Both the position numbers and the translations under genes were made by a program. This document shows positions 18,435-27,711 of a stretch of DNA of 64,000 nt, piece by piece. The first letter of the stretch is position 1; every line of letters begins with the position of its first letter. A model generated the notes under the pieces. That model worked only from the letters and a program-made list of their open reading frames with translations. It was not told where the DNA came from and made no database searches. Origin of the DNA: Adhaeribacter radiodurans (GTDB lineage Bacteria; Bacteroidota; Bacteroidia; Cytophagales; Hymenobacteraceae); the NCBI RefSeq assembly GCF_014075995.1, contig NZ_CP055153.1, positions 4,712,001-4,776,000 on the forward strand. The letters run 5' to 3'.

Positions 18435-18674
18435 TTATCCGTTATTTCCATTTTCTTCCTGGCCTTTTTTACGTCTGCCCCGGTATCCACCACGCTTTTT
18501 AACCTTTAAATCACCGGATTTTGCTCTTTCTAATATTTGCTCTAAGTTTTCTAGTTCAGATTTTTGAGTAGCCAGGTACTTATCCAGCGAAGTTGTTAGG
18601 GCATTTAGTAATTCTTTGTTTGCGGAAGCTTCCTCTAATGTTTTAAGAATTTCGGTAATGTTAGCAGTTGCCAT
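18435..18674 (-). CDS. Small coiled-coil protein with basic tail
   Basis: Not recognised as a named family. The 79-residue product has an acidic/leucine-rich helical N-terminal part (about 5-50, TEILKTLEEASANKELL, likely coiled coil) and a strongly basic Gly/Arg tail (KKRGGYRGRRKKG) that could bind nucleic acid. It has its own ATG (18674) and a good terminator (18386-18411), which argue that it is expressed. It stands between the AraC gene and a long AT-rich gap. It may be a histone-like or ribosome-associated small protein, but that is a guess from composition only. Confidence 0.6.
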   Translation of the reverse strand: MATANITEILKTLEEASANKELLNALTTSLDKYLATQKSELENLEQILERAKSGDLKVKKRGGYRGRRKKGQEENGNNG

Positions 18675-19256
18675 TGTTTAGTAGTTTTGGTTAAAATATA
18701 TCTGAGTTACAATATTACGGCTAAACTATTAATAACCAAAAATTATAACAAAGTACAATTACATCCACAAGTAAAAAAGTATATTTTTTGCACTAACCAC
18801 CTACAAAATTTAGAGTTTGAATCTGTTTCAACAATGTTTAAAGCACAAAATAGTAAATAAATTATTCTTAACCGTTCGGGTTTTATACCCGCATCCATTT
18901 TAATACAAAACTAAGTAGTACTTATCATTTATAAATTACGGTAAAGTTGCCCTTTTTAAAATTTTGAAATAAAAGCTAATAGATAATTCATTGTTTTTAA
19001 AACTAAATAAAAGAGTAGATGAAGATATTTACATGAACCAAATAAAATAAAACTTAACTCCGGGGCGTTACATTATTTATTAAAGAATAGTTATTCAATT
19101 TTTATGCGTGAATGGTAAAGAGGCAGCCCAACAAACAGTACTTAACTAATATATTAATAGCAAGAACGGGCATTTAGTATAAATAATAAAAGGAATGAAA
19201 CTTTTATTACTACCATTAACCTTAACGCAATAAATAGTAATTACTAAACAAAGAAC
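18675..19256. other. AT-rich intergenic region
   Basis: About 580 bases with no repeat copy or reading frame I can support. It leads into a small candidate gene at 19257. Confidence 0.3.
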
Positions 19257-19397
19257 ATGCAATTTATTTTTCACCCTTTGTTTCATTTAGCCCTAGGGGT
19301 TACGGGTATTGTAAGTACGGGAGTATTAGTAAAGGATATATTATCTATCCGAAAACAGTTGCTTATTGAAACAGGCAAAATCAAGAAAAAAAATTAA
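19257..19397 (+). CDS. Candidate 46-residue membrane miniprotein
   Basis: ATG at 19257 opens a 46-codon frame ending TAA at 19397. The product starts MQFIFHPLFHLALGVTGIVS, has one hydrophobic helix (about 3-25) and then a basic tail ending KTGKIKKKN-like (IETGKIKKKN). The hydrophobic-then-basic pattern is typical of real single-pass small proteins. No promoter or Shine-Dalgarno is obvious. The surrounding 1.2 kb is otherwise empty, so chance cannot be excluded. Confidence 0.4.
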   Translation: MQFIFHPLFHLALGVTGIVSTGVLVKDILSIRKQLLIETGKIKKKN

Positions 19398-19935
19398 TCC
19401 TTAAATATCACTAATCAAATATGAGCCTCAGGAAAGCAGTAACAAAACCGTCTCTAGATTAGTATTTAATTAACGTTATTTTATTTCTCGTTCTAATAAA
19501 TTGATTAAATCAACTTTGCTTCTCTATTTAATTAATTTGTATTTAGTCTTGTAGCTGACGAGGTTTTACCCCATACAGGAATAATTATTCTCCTACTAAC
19601 TCCATCTGTTTTTACTGCTTAAAGAAATCCAGAACTATCAAATAATTCTAATTTGATAGGAGCACTTCAAAGTAATTAATTCTAATAATCATTTTTATTA
19701 AAATACCTATTTTCAGAACATCAGAAACCTGACAGCTAATATAATTACTAGTACTAAATCAGGTTTTCTAAATGCTAAACTTCCTTACCTCTTTTTTATA
19801 AGAGCTTTATAATCTTATAAAAAAGGACTGCTATCTGCCGCAGTAGAATCTATACCAGTATTGTACTTTATTCTGTTATTTATGCTGATGAATATGTGAA
19901 TGATTCTTTTTATATTGGGTCTTTTACATTTTTCT
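19398..19935. other. Intergenic region with an AT hairpin
   Basis: Mostly AT-rich. An 11-base perfect inverted repeat (TTTTTTATAAG / CTTATAAAAAA, 19792-19824) lies about 110 bases before the cyclase-family gene. No GC stem is present, so it is not a typical terminator. It may be a chance fold or a regulatory hairpin. Confidence 0.35.
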
Positions 19936-20772
19936 ATGAAGCAAAACCAAACACGGACACTTAGGGCTAGGCTTTTACAGAAGAACCTGATTTTAATTTT
20001 TCTTAGCTTTTTAGGGGTTGGGTGCCGCGAGCAGTCCGGATTTCCGGCCGGAGAATGGATTGACTTGTCTTATGATCTATCTAACCAAACAATTACCTGG
20101 CCTACCTCCGATGCTTTCCAATTAGATACTGTTTCGGCGGGCATTACAGAACAAGGTTATTATTATTCGGCTTATAATTTTTGCGCTTCCGAACACGGGG
20201 GAACGCATATTGATGCGCCTATTCATTTTGCCCAAGGACGGAAAACGGTTGACCAGCTTTCTTTAACACAACTTACCGGACCAGCCGTAAAAATAGATGT
20301 TAGCCGCCAAACCGCCCAAAGCCGGGATTACCAGGTGCAAATAGCCGATATCCTGAACTGGGAAAAAGAAAATGGCCGGATTCCGGATGGTAGTATGGTA
20401 TTGTTACAAACCGGGTTCGGACAATATTGGCCTGATGCATTAAAATACCTGGGAACCGATAAACGGGGACCAGAAGGAGTGCAAAATTTACATTTCCCTG
20501 GTTTAGCGCCGGAAGCCGCCACCTGGTTAGTGCAGAACCGAAAAATTAAAGCCGTAGGAATTGATACTGCCAGTATTGATTACGGACAATCGCAACTTTA
20601 TGGCAGCCACGTAACGCTAATGCAACAAGATATTCCGGCCTTCGAAAACGTAGCTAATTTAGAGAAAGTACCCGTTACAGGTGCGCAAATTATTGCCTTA
20701 CCCATAAAGATTAAAGGTGGTAGTGGCGGCCCTTTGCGCATTATTGCCTTTATACCGAAAACCACCCGTTAA
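19936..20772 (+). CDS. Cyclase-family (kynurenine formamidase-like) lipoprotein
   Basis: Metal-dependent hydrolase of the Pfam Cyclase family. The signature HGGTHIDAPIHFA supplies metal ligands, and MVLLQTGFGQYW, IDTASIDYG and LYGSHVTLMQQDIPAFEN complete the conserved core. Family members hydrolyse N-formylkynurenine or act on related cyclic or amide substrates; the substrate here is not defined. ATG 19936 (MKQNQTRTLRARLL) gives a positively charged N-terminus, hydrophobic helix and lipobox FLGVGC, so the enzyme is predicted to sit in the envelope as a lipoprotein, which is unusual for kynurenine formamidase. An alternative start at 19900 adds 12 residues. It is monocistronic. Confidence 0.85.
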   Translation: MKQNQTRTLRARLLQKNLILIFLSFLGVGCREQSGFPAGEWIDLSYDLSNQTITWPTSDAFQLDTVSAGITEQGYYYSAYNFCASEHGGTHIDAPIHFAQGRKTVDQLSLTQLTGPAVKIDVSRQTAQSRDYQVQIADILNWEKENGRIPDGSMVLLQTGFGQYWPDALKYLGTDKRGPEGVQNLHFPGLAPEAATWLVQNRKIKAVGIDTASIDYGQSQLYGSHVTLMQQDIPAFENVANLEKVPVTGAQIIALPIKIKGGSGGPLRIIAFIPKTTR

Positions 20773-20894
20773 GTAAAAATTATACTTTTATTTCTGGTAA
20801 GGCAACAAAATACCAGAATCTTCTGCAAAAGTATTTAGTGCGGGCAATAAAGTAAGTGAAGTTACTTATTTTATTGTTTGTCCGAGAAATGGCA

Positions 20895-21389
20895 CTACTT
20901 GGGTGGGATTGCTTTTAAATCGCAATTTTCGCGACGCATATTGTATGCCAGGTTTACAATTTTCCAACCCTGGGGCGAGCGGTACAATTGAAACACATCT
21001 ACGCCACAATGGCTAAATTTACCCGCGTTAAAGAAAGCGTACTCGCACCAGTACGATGCCAAATCGCCGTCGACTTGTACTTGTCCGTTCCAGGATCGCT
21101 CGTCGAGCGTTTGAGCAGGCCGCGAGGCGAGCATACTTAAAAATTGTTTGCCGGTAGTTTCGCGGGTTACAATACCTCCTCCCGGGTTTTGCCCAATAAT
21201 AATTATCCGCAGGTTAGGAGCCATAACCGATCGGGCGCGGGTAGTATCGCTGGCCCGCATACTATCAAACAAAGTCTGAACAGCATTTTCTACGGCTTTT
21301 TTATCGGCCGCTACATTTGGAGTTGATTTTGTTTGTGCTAGCAAAGGAGCCCCTAACAACGAGCATAGTAAAACAACAAGGTATCTCAT
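20895..21389 (-). CDS. Exported NTF2-like (DUF4440/SnoaL-like) protein
   Basis: About 164 residues. Signal peptide MRYLVVLLCSLLGAPLLAQ predicts export to the periplasm, followed by an NTF2-like domain: DKKAVENAVQTLFDSMRASD, RARSVMAPNLRIII, WNGQVQVDGDLASYWCEYAFF and VFQLYRSPQGWKIVNLAYNMR. The last motif is typical of DUF4440-type domains that sense or bind small molecules. The longer frame from 21434 adds 15 residues before the signal peptide, so ATG 21389 is chosen. It converges with the cyclase-family gene. Function unknown. Confidence 0.8.
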   Translation of the reverse strand: MRYLVVLLCSLLGAPLLAQTKSTPNVAADKKAVENAVQTLFDSMRASDTTRARSVMAPNLRIIIIGQNPGGGIVTRETTGKQFLSMLASRPAQTLDERSWNGQVQVDGDLASYWCEYAFFNAGKFSHCGVDVFQLYRSPQGWKIVNLAYNMRRENCDLKAIPPK

Positions 21390-21804
21390 GGGTAAAAGTC
21401 TGGCTTTAATGAAGTAAGATTTAGTAAGGCGCACCTCCGAATAGCTGATTAAAGATAAAGAAACTCTTCCAATTACCCCGACTTTACCGCGATAACATTC
21501 AGCGAAACTGCCTGGATAATACTTCTATTAAATTAGCTTAGAGTTTCATATGGGCTATTTAGTAAATACTCAAATCTTAGTAGCCGAACAATGCACATTT
21601 TAACATTTGCAACTGCTTAGTTAGCAAGAGTTAAAAACAAATTATGGGATTTTTGCCGGTTACATTTTTCTGTTTTTTTATTAAATAATTTTAGGTAACT
21701 CCGGCAACTTATTTCGCGCAAAAACGAAAAATAAGAAGAGCCATCTGCCCCGAAGGTTTGCCTCCAATACATTAGAATTCTGCTTCTCTAAAGATATACA
21801 TAAC
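21390..21804. other. Intergenic region
   Basis: Divergent promoter region between the NTF2-like gene and the conserved hypothetical gene at 21805. I see no repeat or RNA gene. Confidence 0.3.
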
Positions 21805-22251
21805 ATGAAAAACAAGGAGCTTTTTAACGATACCGTAAAGATTCTGGTGAACGCTTACCTGAACAACTCGTTGGTGCAAGGCAATTGCCATGCCTGCGCA
21901 GTGGGCAATATTATTGCGGCTAAAATGAATATTAAGTACGACCGGGATTTAAAGTGGATGGGTTGTCAGGTAGCCTGGCCGCAGGTTTTTGTAACGGTAA
22001 GCTTTGAAATTGCCCAAGTAAGACGCCCATGGAACCTCACCGGGCCAGCAAAAGAACAGATTAATGCTACCGGTTACTCCTGGCAGGAACTCGCCCAGAT
22101 AGAATATGCTTTTGAACGGGCACCCTGGGCCAAGACGCAGGAGGAACGCATGTTTAACGGTTTAATGGCCGTAGTAGAAGCCTTAAGTCAAATCCACGAA
22201 ATGGACGAAAATACTAAATCAGCGACTAAGGGATTGTTTCTGAAAGACTAA
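21805..22251 (+). CDS. Conserved hypothetical protein with CxxC-type cysteines
   Basis: 148 residues, cytoplasmic. The N-terminal part contains GNCHACAVGNIIAAKM (Cys30 and Cys33), and a further Cys lies in WMGCQVAW (about 54), so a metal or Fe-S site is possible. The C-terminal half is helical (ELAQIEYAFERAP, MAVVEALSQIHEMDE). Similar Bacteroidota proteins are sometimes labelled NqrF, but this one has neither the ferredoxin nor FAD/NAD domains of NqrF, so that label should not be used. ATG 21805. It converges with the NRAMP gene, with 20 bases between stop codons. Confidence 0.7.
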   Translation: MKNKELFNDTVKILVNAYLNNSLVQGNCHACAVGNIIAAKMNIKYDRDLKWMGCQVAWPQVFVTVSFEIAQVRRPWNLTGPAKEQINATGYSWQELAQIEYAFERAPWAKTQEERMFNGLMAVVEALSQIHEMDENTKSATKGLFLKD

Positions 22252-22271
22252 GTAGTTGCCAATCACCCGCA

Positions 22272-23465
22272 TCAACCTTTAAACAAACTTTGTAACTGGC
22301 TCCAGAATACGTGAAGGCTCATTCCGGCCATAACCAACACCACTAATACTCCAAATATAGTAAGCCAAACCGGATGCCGGTAAGTACCTACAATATTTCG
22401 TCGGTAGGCGGCAATCAGAATGGTACTTAAGGTAACAGGCAAAATAAACCCATTGAGTGCCCCCGCTACAATCAGCAATGTTATGGGTTTACCAATGGTG
22501 ATAAAAATTAAGGTAGATACTACAATAAAAGCAATAATTATTTTGCTTTCGTGCCGGGGAATGGATGCGTGAAACGATTTAATAAAAGAAACTGAGGTAT
22601 ACGCCGAACCAATAACCGAGGTAATAGCAGCCGCAAACATTACCACACCAAATAATTTATAACCAAAATTTCCTGCGGCTTGGGCAAAAACCGAGGCAGG
22701 CGGATTAGCCGCCTCAATGGGTAAACCTTGGGTTACCACTCCCAAAGAAGCCAAAAACAATAAAATTCGGATAACAGAAGCGACGGCTATTCCCGAGATA
22801 GCACTGGTTTTAATTTGAGGTAATGCACTCGTTCCTTTTAAACCGGCATCTAATAAGCGATGTCCGCCCGCAAAAGTAATATAACCGCCCACCGTGCCGC
22901 CTACTAAGGTAATAATAGCCATTAAATCTAATTTATCCGGAGCAAAGGTTTTCTCCAGCGCTACTTCTACGGGTGGGTGAGCCGTAAATACCACGTATAA
23001 AATTAGTAATATCATTAACAGTCCCAGCAATTGGGCAAAAAGATCCATGGCTTTGCCTACTTCTTTTACCAGAAAAATACCAATTGCCAATCCTGCCGAA
23101 ACTATTGCGCCTAACTCCGGCGAAAAACCCAATAATACCTGCAAGCCCAACCCAGCTCCGGCTACATTCCCGATGTTAAAGGCCAGTCCACCCAGCACAA
23201 TTAAAACAGAAATAAAAGTACCTAAACCCGGTAATACCAAATTGGCAATATCCTGTGCCCGCTTTTCTGAAACCGCAATAACGCGCCAGATATTTAGTTG
23301 CACTCCCATATCAATCAGGATAGAAATGAGAATAACAAACCCAAAGCTAGCGCCTAATGCTTGTGTAAAAACGGTTGTTTGCGTTAAAAATCCTGGTCCA
23401 ACCGCCGAAGTGGCCATCAAGAAAGCTGCTCCCAGGAGCACCCTCCATTTACTTTCTGGCTTCAT
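22272..23465 (-). CDS. NRAMP-family transporter of the 5-oxoproline cluster (YcsG-like)
   Basis: 397 residues with about 11 membrane helices. NRAMP signatures: [20 protein letters not shown] (helix 1 region), [18 protein letters not shown] (helix 6 region), and [15 protein letters not shown]. The classical DPGN metal-binding motif of helix 1 is replaced by VGPGF-L, and the helix 6 motif is not MPH, so transport of divalent metals is doubtful. Relatives in this gene context (B. subtilis ycsG) are suspected carriers of another solute. It overlaps pxpA by four bases (ATGA), so the two are translationally coupled, suggesting a role in 5-oxoproline uptake or ion supply for the enzyme. Confidence 0.87.
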   Translation of the reverse strand: MKPESKWRVLLGAAFLMATSAVGPGFLTQTTVFTQALGASFGFVILISILIDMGVQLNIWRVIAVSEKRAQDIANLVLPGLGTFISVLIVLGGLAFNIGNVAGAGLGLQVLLGFSPELGAIVSAGLAIGIFLVKEVGKAMDLFAQLLGLLMILLILYVVFTAHPPVEVALEKTFAPDKLDLMAIITLVGGTVGGYITFAGGHRLLDAGLKGTSALPQIKTSAISGIAVASVIRILLFLASLGVVTQGLPIEAANPPASVFAQAAGNFGYKLFGVVMFAAAITSVIGSAYTSVSFIKSFHASIPRHESKIIIAFIVVSTLIFITIGKPITLLIVAGALNGFILPVTLSTILIAAYRRNIVGTYRHPVWLTIFGVLVVLVMAGMSLHVFWSQLQSLFKG

Positions 23466-24247
23466 ACAATTCTGTTGTAGGTGGCGGCCCGAATTTGAAT
23501 TTTTTCCTGTTGCAGCGTTTCGTTAATCTTTTTAGCAAACGCTGCCGCGTGCGCACCATCGCCGTGAATACAAATAGTATCGGCCTTAATCGGAATATCA
23601 CTCCCGTTTTGTGCGCGAACAGTATTGCTTTTTACCATTTGTATTACCTGGTTTAGAGCTACCTGCTCTTCGGTAATAAGGGCGTTGGGTTGCCGGCGGG
23701 GCGTTAAAGTTCCGTTAGGCTGATAGGTACGATCACTAAATACTTCATTAGCCGTTAGTAATCCAAACTGTTCTCCGGCTTGAATCAAGGCACTACCAGC
23801 CAATCCGTATAAGAAAGCTTCCGGATTTACTTTATGAACTGCTTCGGCTATAGCTTGCGCTAAAGGCAGATTTACCGCGGCCATGTTGTATAAGGCACCG
23901 TGGGGTTTTACGTGGTGTAAAGTACCACCCGCCGCTTTTACAAACCCAGCTAAAGCGCCCACCTGGTACACTACCATATCATACGCTTCCTCAGGTGAAA
24001 CTATTATTTCTCGCCGGCCAAAACCTACTAAATCAGGCAAACCTGGATGGGCCCCAATGGCTACTCCGTGTTGCAAAGCTAGATTTACCGTTTGCTTCAT
24101 TACGGCCGGATCACCCGCATGAAAACCGCAGGCAATATTTACCGAACTTACATAGGGTAAAATGGCTTCATCGTTGCCGAGTTGGTACACTCCAAAGCTT
24201 TCTCCTACATCACAATTTAAATCAATGGTTAAGGTGGGGTTGCGCAT
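23462..24247 (-). CDS. pxpA: 5-oxoprolinase subunit PxpA (LamB/YcsF family)
   Basis: Subunit A of the prokaryotic ATP-dependent 5-oxoprolinase, which opens 5-oxoproline (pyroglutamate) to glutamate together with PxpB and PxpC. The 261-residue protein has the family signatures [18 protein letters not shown] near the N-terminus, [35 protein letters not shown] and [13 protein letters not shown] at 24247 ([13 protein letters not shown]). It is first in a minus-strand pair with the NRAMP gene. Its partners pxpB-pxpC sit 1.2 kb away on the opposite strand, with repeats in between. Confidence 0.94.
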   Translation of the reverse strand: MRNPTLTIDLNCDVGESFGVYQLGNDEAILPYVSSVNIACGFHAGDPAVMKQTVNLALQHGVAIGAHPGLPDLVGFGRREIIVSPEEAYDMVVYQVGALAGFVKAAGGTLHHVKPHGALYNMAAVNLPLAQAIAEAVHKVNPEAFLYGLAGSALIQAGEQFGLLTANEVFSDRTYQPNGTLTPRRQPNALITEEQVALNQVIQMVKSNTVRAQNGSDIPIKADTICIHGDGAHAAAFAKKINETLQQEKIQIRAATYNRIV

Positions 24248-24343
24248 TTAGAATCGATCAGAAATTTTTATTGTAATTTATAAATGGCTGAAACTTCGTA
24301 GACAAATCTAAAAGTTAGGTTTAAATTTTCTTCTGTTTTGCTT

Positions 24344-24548
24344 TTGAAAGATTGCATCTTTCAAGGGGAGGGTTCTAACTTGTTTGATAAGTCCCTGTTA
24401 GCTCCTGGCCGCGGGGCCCCGTTTGGGCAGTCGGGCGGTTTAGCGAACCTTGGCTCACTCCGTTGCGCCATGCCTCCTGCGTCGGCACCGGAACGCTAAA
24501 AGGCCCTCCTTGCCCAAACTGATGTAGTTTATTCTTAGCTACGGCTTT
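24344..24548 (+). repeat. R1 dispersed repeat, long copy e
   Basis: Begins with the small palindrome TTGAAAGATTGCATCTTTCAA, then GGCCGCGGGGCCCCGTTTGG, TTTAGCGAACCTTGGCTCAC, CACCGGAACGCTAAAAGGCC, and ends near TATTCTTAGCTACGGC. It faces copy f at 25130. Confidence 0.8.
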
Positions 24549-24761
24549 CCTTAGCTTTCACGGCTTAACTTAATTAAAAATCATGAGAGATAACTAAGTT
24601 GATTTTAAGGTTAATAGTATCTGATGATGAATAAAAGTAAAGCTATTTTTTAGCTCCTTCGTTGGTAAACTTACTAATTCACCCTCAAACTTTAAAAGTA
24701 GTCTTATAGGAAAGGGATAAGTAAGTAGACAAATTAAAATATACAGGATAAGTTGGGGTAA

Positions 24762-24855
24762 AAGCTCCCCTCCTAAGTTTAGGAGGGGCAGGGGTGGTTG
24801 TTTTTTATTAAAGCAGCGAGGGAAAATGAATATTTATTTTTGTCTAAGTACTTAT
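24762..24855 (+). repeat. R3 repeat, copy 1
   Basis: AGCTCCCCTCCTAAGTTTAG followed by GGAGGGG, GGTGGTTGTTTTTT, GAAAATGAATATT and GTCTAAGTACTTA. Related to 32229 (+) and 48511 (-). The small frame on the opposite strand here is a by-product. Confidence 0.7.
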
Positions 24856-25129
24856 AAGATTTATTTAAAATTACTTTCTCTAAATAAAAGTCAGTTGAGA
24901 AAATTAACTCGTACCATTTAGAAAGAAAGTAGCTTGGCAAAAAGTGAAATAGTTTTTTTTTAGCGAAGCTAAAAAAGGATATGTAGGACAAGGATGAGAA
25001 AAATGGAAGAATTGAAAAATGGCTAAGAAAAGGTAAAATCGAAATTATTTTTTGATTTTAATACCAAGTTGTTCCGGGATAGATTTTCAAAGTTTTAGAA
25101 TAAGGTCAATTGAAAACAAATAAATCAGT

Positions 25130-25345
25130 AGCTAAGAATAAACAACGTCAGTTTGGGCAAGGAGGACTTTTTAGCGTTCCGGTGCCGAGGAACGAGGTAT
25201 GGCGGCGCAACGGAGAGAGCCAAGGTTCGCTAAACCGCCCGACTGCCCGAACGGGGCCCCGCGGCCTAGAACCAACATAGACCGTTTAATCGCATTAGCA
25301 CCGCTACTTGAAAATGGCAATCTTTCAAAAGTAGAACCGTAAATA
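25130..25345 (-). repeat. R1 dispersed repeat, long copy f
   Basis: Reverse copy of the same unit: GTAGCTAAGAATAAACAACG, TTTTTAGCGTTCCGGTGCCG, GAGCCAAGGTTCGCTAAACC, ACGGGGCCCCGCGGCC, and an outer palindrome remnant near 25315. Together with copy e it brackets 24344-25345, filling the gap between pxpA and pxpB. Confidence 0.8.
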
Positions 25346-25443
25346 AAAAATAATTTAGTATAAATAATTCGAAAGCAAACTTAATTTAAAACCGTAAAAC
25401 ACTTTCTCCATTACTCGTAATATCAAGAATTTAACCTGGCTGC

Positions 25444-26190
25444 ATGGAAAACCCAGTTACCCCCGTAGAATTGCCGGAAATAAGTTTTTACCCGCTGGGC
25501 GACGCAGCTATTGTCCTGGAATTCGGCGACCACATTAACCGGCTTCTCCACGGGTATATTCAAGCGTTTACCATGTACCTGGATCAGCATCCTTTTCCAG
25601 GATTGGTGGAATACGTACCAGCCTTTACTACTTTAACCGTATACTACGACCCGTGGGTAGTTAGTCAGCAAGGACTTCGGAATCCTTATCAAACGGTAGC
25701 AGCCTATTTAGCCGAAATGCGCTCGCATGTAAAAGCCCATCCTGAAACACCAGCCGCCAAAACAATCGAAATTCCGGTATGTTACGGGGGCAAATACGGT
25801 CCGGATATGGATTATGTGGCCCAATTACACGGTTTAAAGCCTAAAGAAGTAATTAAATTGCATACGCAAACCACTTACTTGGTGTACATGATTGGATTTG
25901 CTCCCGGCTTTCCGTATCTCGGAGGCATGACTCCCGAAATTGCCGCCCCGCGTAAAGATAAACCACGCGCGAAAGTGCCGGCCGGCTCAGTAGGCATTGC
26001 GGATAGACAAACCGGCGTATACCCCATCCAGAGCCCGGGTGGTTGGCAACTTATTGGCCGTACACCGCTTTTACTCTTTAACCCGCACCGCGATCCGCCC
26101 AGTTTGTTGCAGGCCGGCGATATGATCCGGTTTGTGGCTATCACCGAAAAACAATTCGAGAAAAAAAAGGCATTGGCTAATGGGCATTAA
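25444..26190 (+). CDS. pxpB: 5-oxoprolinase subunit PxpB (KipI family)
   Basis: Subunit B of 5-oxoprolinase (carboxyltransferase domain 1 family). 248 residues with FYPLGDAAIVLEFGD at the N-terminus, VPAFTTLTVYYDP, and the conserved core VYMIGFAPGFPYLGG, PRAKVPAGSVGIADRQTGVY and SPGGWQLIGRTP, which line the active site in this fold. ATG 25444. The stop overlaps the start of pxpC by 11 bases, so the two are translated together and their products are expected to form a PxpBC complex. It is divergent from pxpA. Confidence 0.95.
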   Translation: MENPVTPVELPEISFYPLGDAAIVLEFGDHINRLLHGYIQAFTMYLDQHPFPGLVEYVPAFTTLTVYYDPWVVSQQGLRNPYQTVAAYLAEMRSHVKAHPETPAAKTIEIPVCYGGKYGPDMDYVAQLHGLKPKEVIKLHTQTTYLVYMIGFAPGFPYLGGMTPEIAAPRKDKPRAKVPAGSVGIADRQTGVYPIQSPGGWQLIGRTPLLLFNPHRDPPSLLQAGDMIRFVAITEKQFEKKKALANGH

Positions 26191-27181
26191 AATAATAAGT
26201 TCGGGTTTGCTCACTACCATTCAGGATGCGGGGCGGTTCGGATACCAAAAAGAAGGAATTATTGTTAGTGGCCCCATGGATGCCTTTGCTCTACGGGTAG
26301 CCAATTTGCTCGTCGGCAACGAAGAAGGAGCAGCGGGCATCGAAATTACCTTTCTGGGCCCTAAAATCTTGTTCGAAGCCGATCACCTTATTGCCCTTAC
26401 CGGTGGCGAACTCTCACCAACAATTAACGGAGAAAAAATAAAAATGGACCGACCCATTTTTGTACCGCAAGGTAGCTTGCTGCAATTTGGTGCGCCGGGT
26501 TTAGGCGGCCGGGCCTACGTGGCCATTTCCGGAAGCTTTACTTTGCCGCAAGTGCTGGGAAGTTACGCTACTTTTTTAAGGGCCGAAGTAGGCGGCTTTA
26601 AGGGTCGGGCCTTGCAGGCGGGAGATCAATTGCTTTGTCCGGGACCAACTGCTATTGGAGAAAAGCTCTTACAAAATTTAGTAAAAGATAAATCAAATTG
26701 GGTGCAGGCTGCCTGGATGCCCACCCTCCGACTCTTCCCGCATCTGGAACCCCAGCCCACTCTACGGGTAATAAAAGGACCGGAATATAAGTTATTTACC
26801 CCAGCTAGTCAGCAAGCTTTTTGGGAGCAGGAATTTACCGTTACCACCGACTCCGACCGTATGGGTTATCGTCTGCAAGGTGTGCCTTTGATGTTAAATG
26901 AACCGAAAGAAATGATCTCCAGTGCGGTTACTTTCGGCACCATCCAGGTACCTCCGGAAGGCCATCCCATTGCCTTACTCGCTGACCACCAAACTACGGG
27001 GGGATATCCGCGTATCGGTCAGGTGATTACCGCAGATTTCTCGAAACTGGCCCAGGTTCCGTTGGGGCAGAAAATCCGGTTTCAGGAAATTTCGCTGGAA
27101 GAGGCGCAATACCTTTACATTCAACAGGAACTGCGGATACAGGAAATTAAACAGGCTATTGGGTATAAAGTAAGGTTTTAG
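26180..27181 (+). CDS. pxpC: 5-oxoprolinase subunit PxpC (KipA family)
   Basis: Subunit C (carboxyltransferase domain 2 family), about 333 residues. Diagnostic segments are SGLLTTIQDAGRFGYQKEG, GPMDAFALRVANLLVGN, IALTGGELSPTING, GRAYVAISGSF, TTDSDRMGYRLQG and AVTFGTIQVPPEGHPIALLADHQTTGGYP. ATG 26180 (MGIKIISSG) is chosen over the TTG at 26132, because it starts at the family's usual N-terminus and gives an 11-base coupling overlap with pxpB. R2 and R1 repeats follow it. Confidence 0.94.
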   Translation: MGIKIISSGLLTTIQDAGRFGYQKEGIIVSGPMDAFALRVANLLVGNEEGAAGIEITFLGPKILFEADHLIALTGGELSPTINGEKIKMDRPIFVPQGSLLQFGAPGLGGRAYVAISGSFTLPQVLGSYATFLRAEVGGFKGRALQAGDQLLCPGPTAIGEKLLQNLVKDKSNWVQAAWMPTLRLFPHLEPQPTLRVIKGPEYKLFTPASQQAFWEQEFTVTTDSDRMGYRLQGVPLMLNEPKEMISSAVTFGTIQVPPEGHPIALLADHQTTGGYPRIGQVITADFSKLAQVPLGQKIRFQEISLEEAQYLYIQQELRIQEIKQAIGYKVRF

Positions 27182-27224
27182 GCTGTTTTTAATAACTTTT
27201 TACTTTACGTTTTTACTGTTGAAG

Positions 27225-27275
27225 GATTGCATCCTTTAAGGGAGCGGTGCTAATGCGGTTTAACCGTTCGTGTTT
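27225..27275 (+). repeat. R1 repeat fragment, copy g (outer end only)
   Basis: TTGAAGGATTGCATCCTTTAA and GGTGCTAATGCGGTTTAACC match the outer end of long R1 copies, then the similarity stops. It faces copy h at 27712, so the pair brackets the R2 repeat. Confidence 0.55.
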
Positions 27276-27332
27276 GCCTTCAGTCCCAAACGGGTAATTG
27301 ATGCTAGTAGCTAACTAAGCTCCCGCCTCCCC

Positions 27333-27616
27333 GCGCAAGTGTTAAGCGAAGCGTCACTTGTGCGTAAGTACCCCAGTCAGTCTCCCGACTGACGGAAAAT
27401 GGTTTGGTTTCCGCCAGTTGGGAGACCAATGTCATTCAGTTAAGGAATTCCGCTTATATCTTCATCCAATTCATAAGCCATTAATCACTAAAAAAGGAAG
27501 GCACGGAAGTAACTTCCACGCTATAGATTATATTTAAATAGCTTAACTTAATGACATTGGTTGGGAGACTGGCATTTGTCTGTAAGTCACAAGTCTCGCT
27601 CCGCTAAGACTTGCGC
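27333..27616. repeat. R2 hairpin repeat interrupted by a MITE
   Basis: Starts GCGCAAGTGTTAAGCGAAGC and ends GCTAAGACTTGCGC like the intact copy at 1313, but the middle is split by a 135-base insertion with an 8-base flanking duplication (27426-27560). Confidence 0.85.
27426..27560. mobile_element. MITE-like element, copy 1 (135 bp)
   Basis: Terminal inverted repeats CCAATGTCATTCAGTTAAG and CTTAACTTAATGACATTGG (one mismatch). It is flanked by direct repeats TTGGGAGA at 27418-27425 and 27561-27568; the intact R2 copy shows the equivalent site once. It has no coding capacity, so it must have been moved by a transposase encoded elsewhere. Confidence 0.85.
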
Positions 27617-27711
27617 CCGCAAGGGCTACCATTATTCAAACTCCTGAACTGTAAATATAAACTTTCAAAATTTTAAAGTTAAGGCAAGTAAAAGCAAGAT
27701 AAACCGTAACT

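Noticed and set aside
18435-18674. Calling the small basic protein a histone-like DNA-binding protein
   Set aside because: The basic Gly/Arg tail is suggestive but no HU, H-NS or AT-hook motif is complete, so only a descriptive name is given.
21805-22251. Annotation as NqrF (Na+-translocating NADH-quinone reductase subunit F)
   Set aside because: At 148 residues it lacks the ferredoxin, FAD and NAD domains of NqrF; only a cysteine pair is shared.
24779-24991. A 70-codon minus-strand frame between pxpA and pxpB
   Set aside because: It is mostly the reverse of the R3 repeat and AT-rich spacer, and the other R3 copies do not keep the frame.
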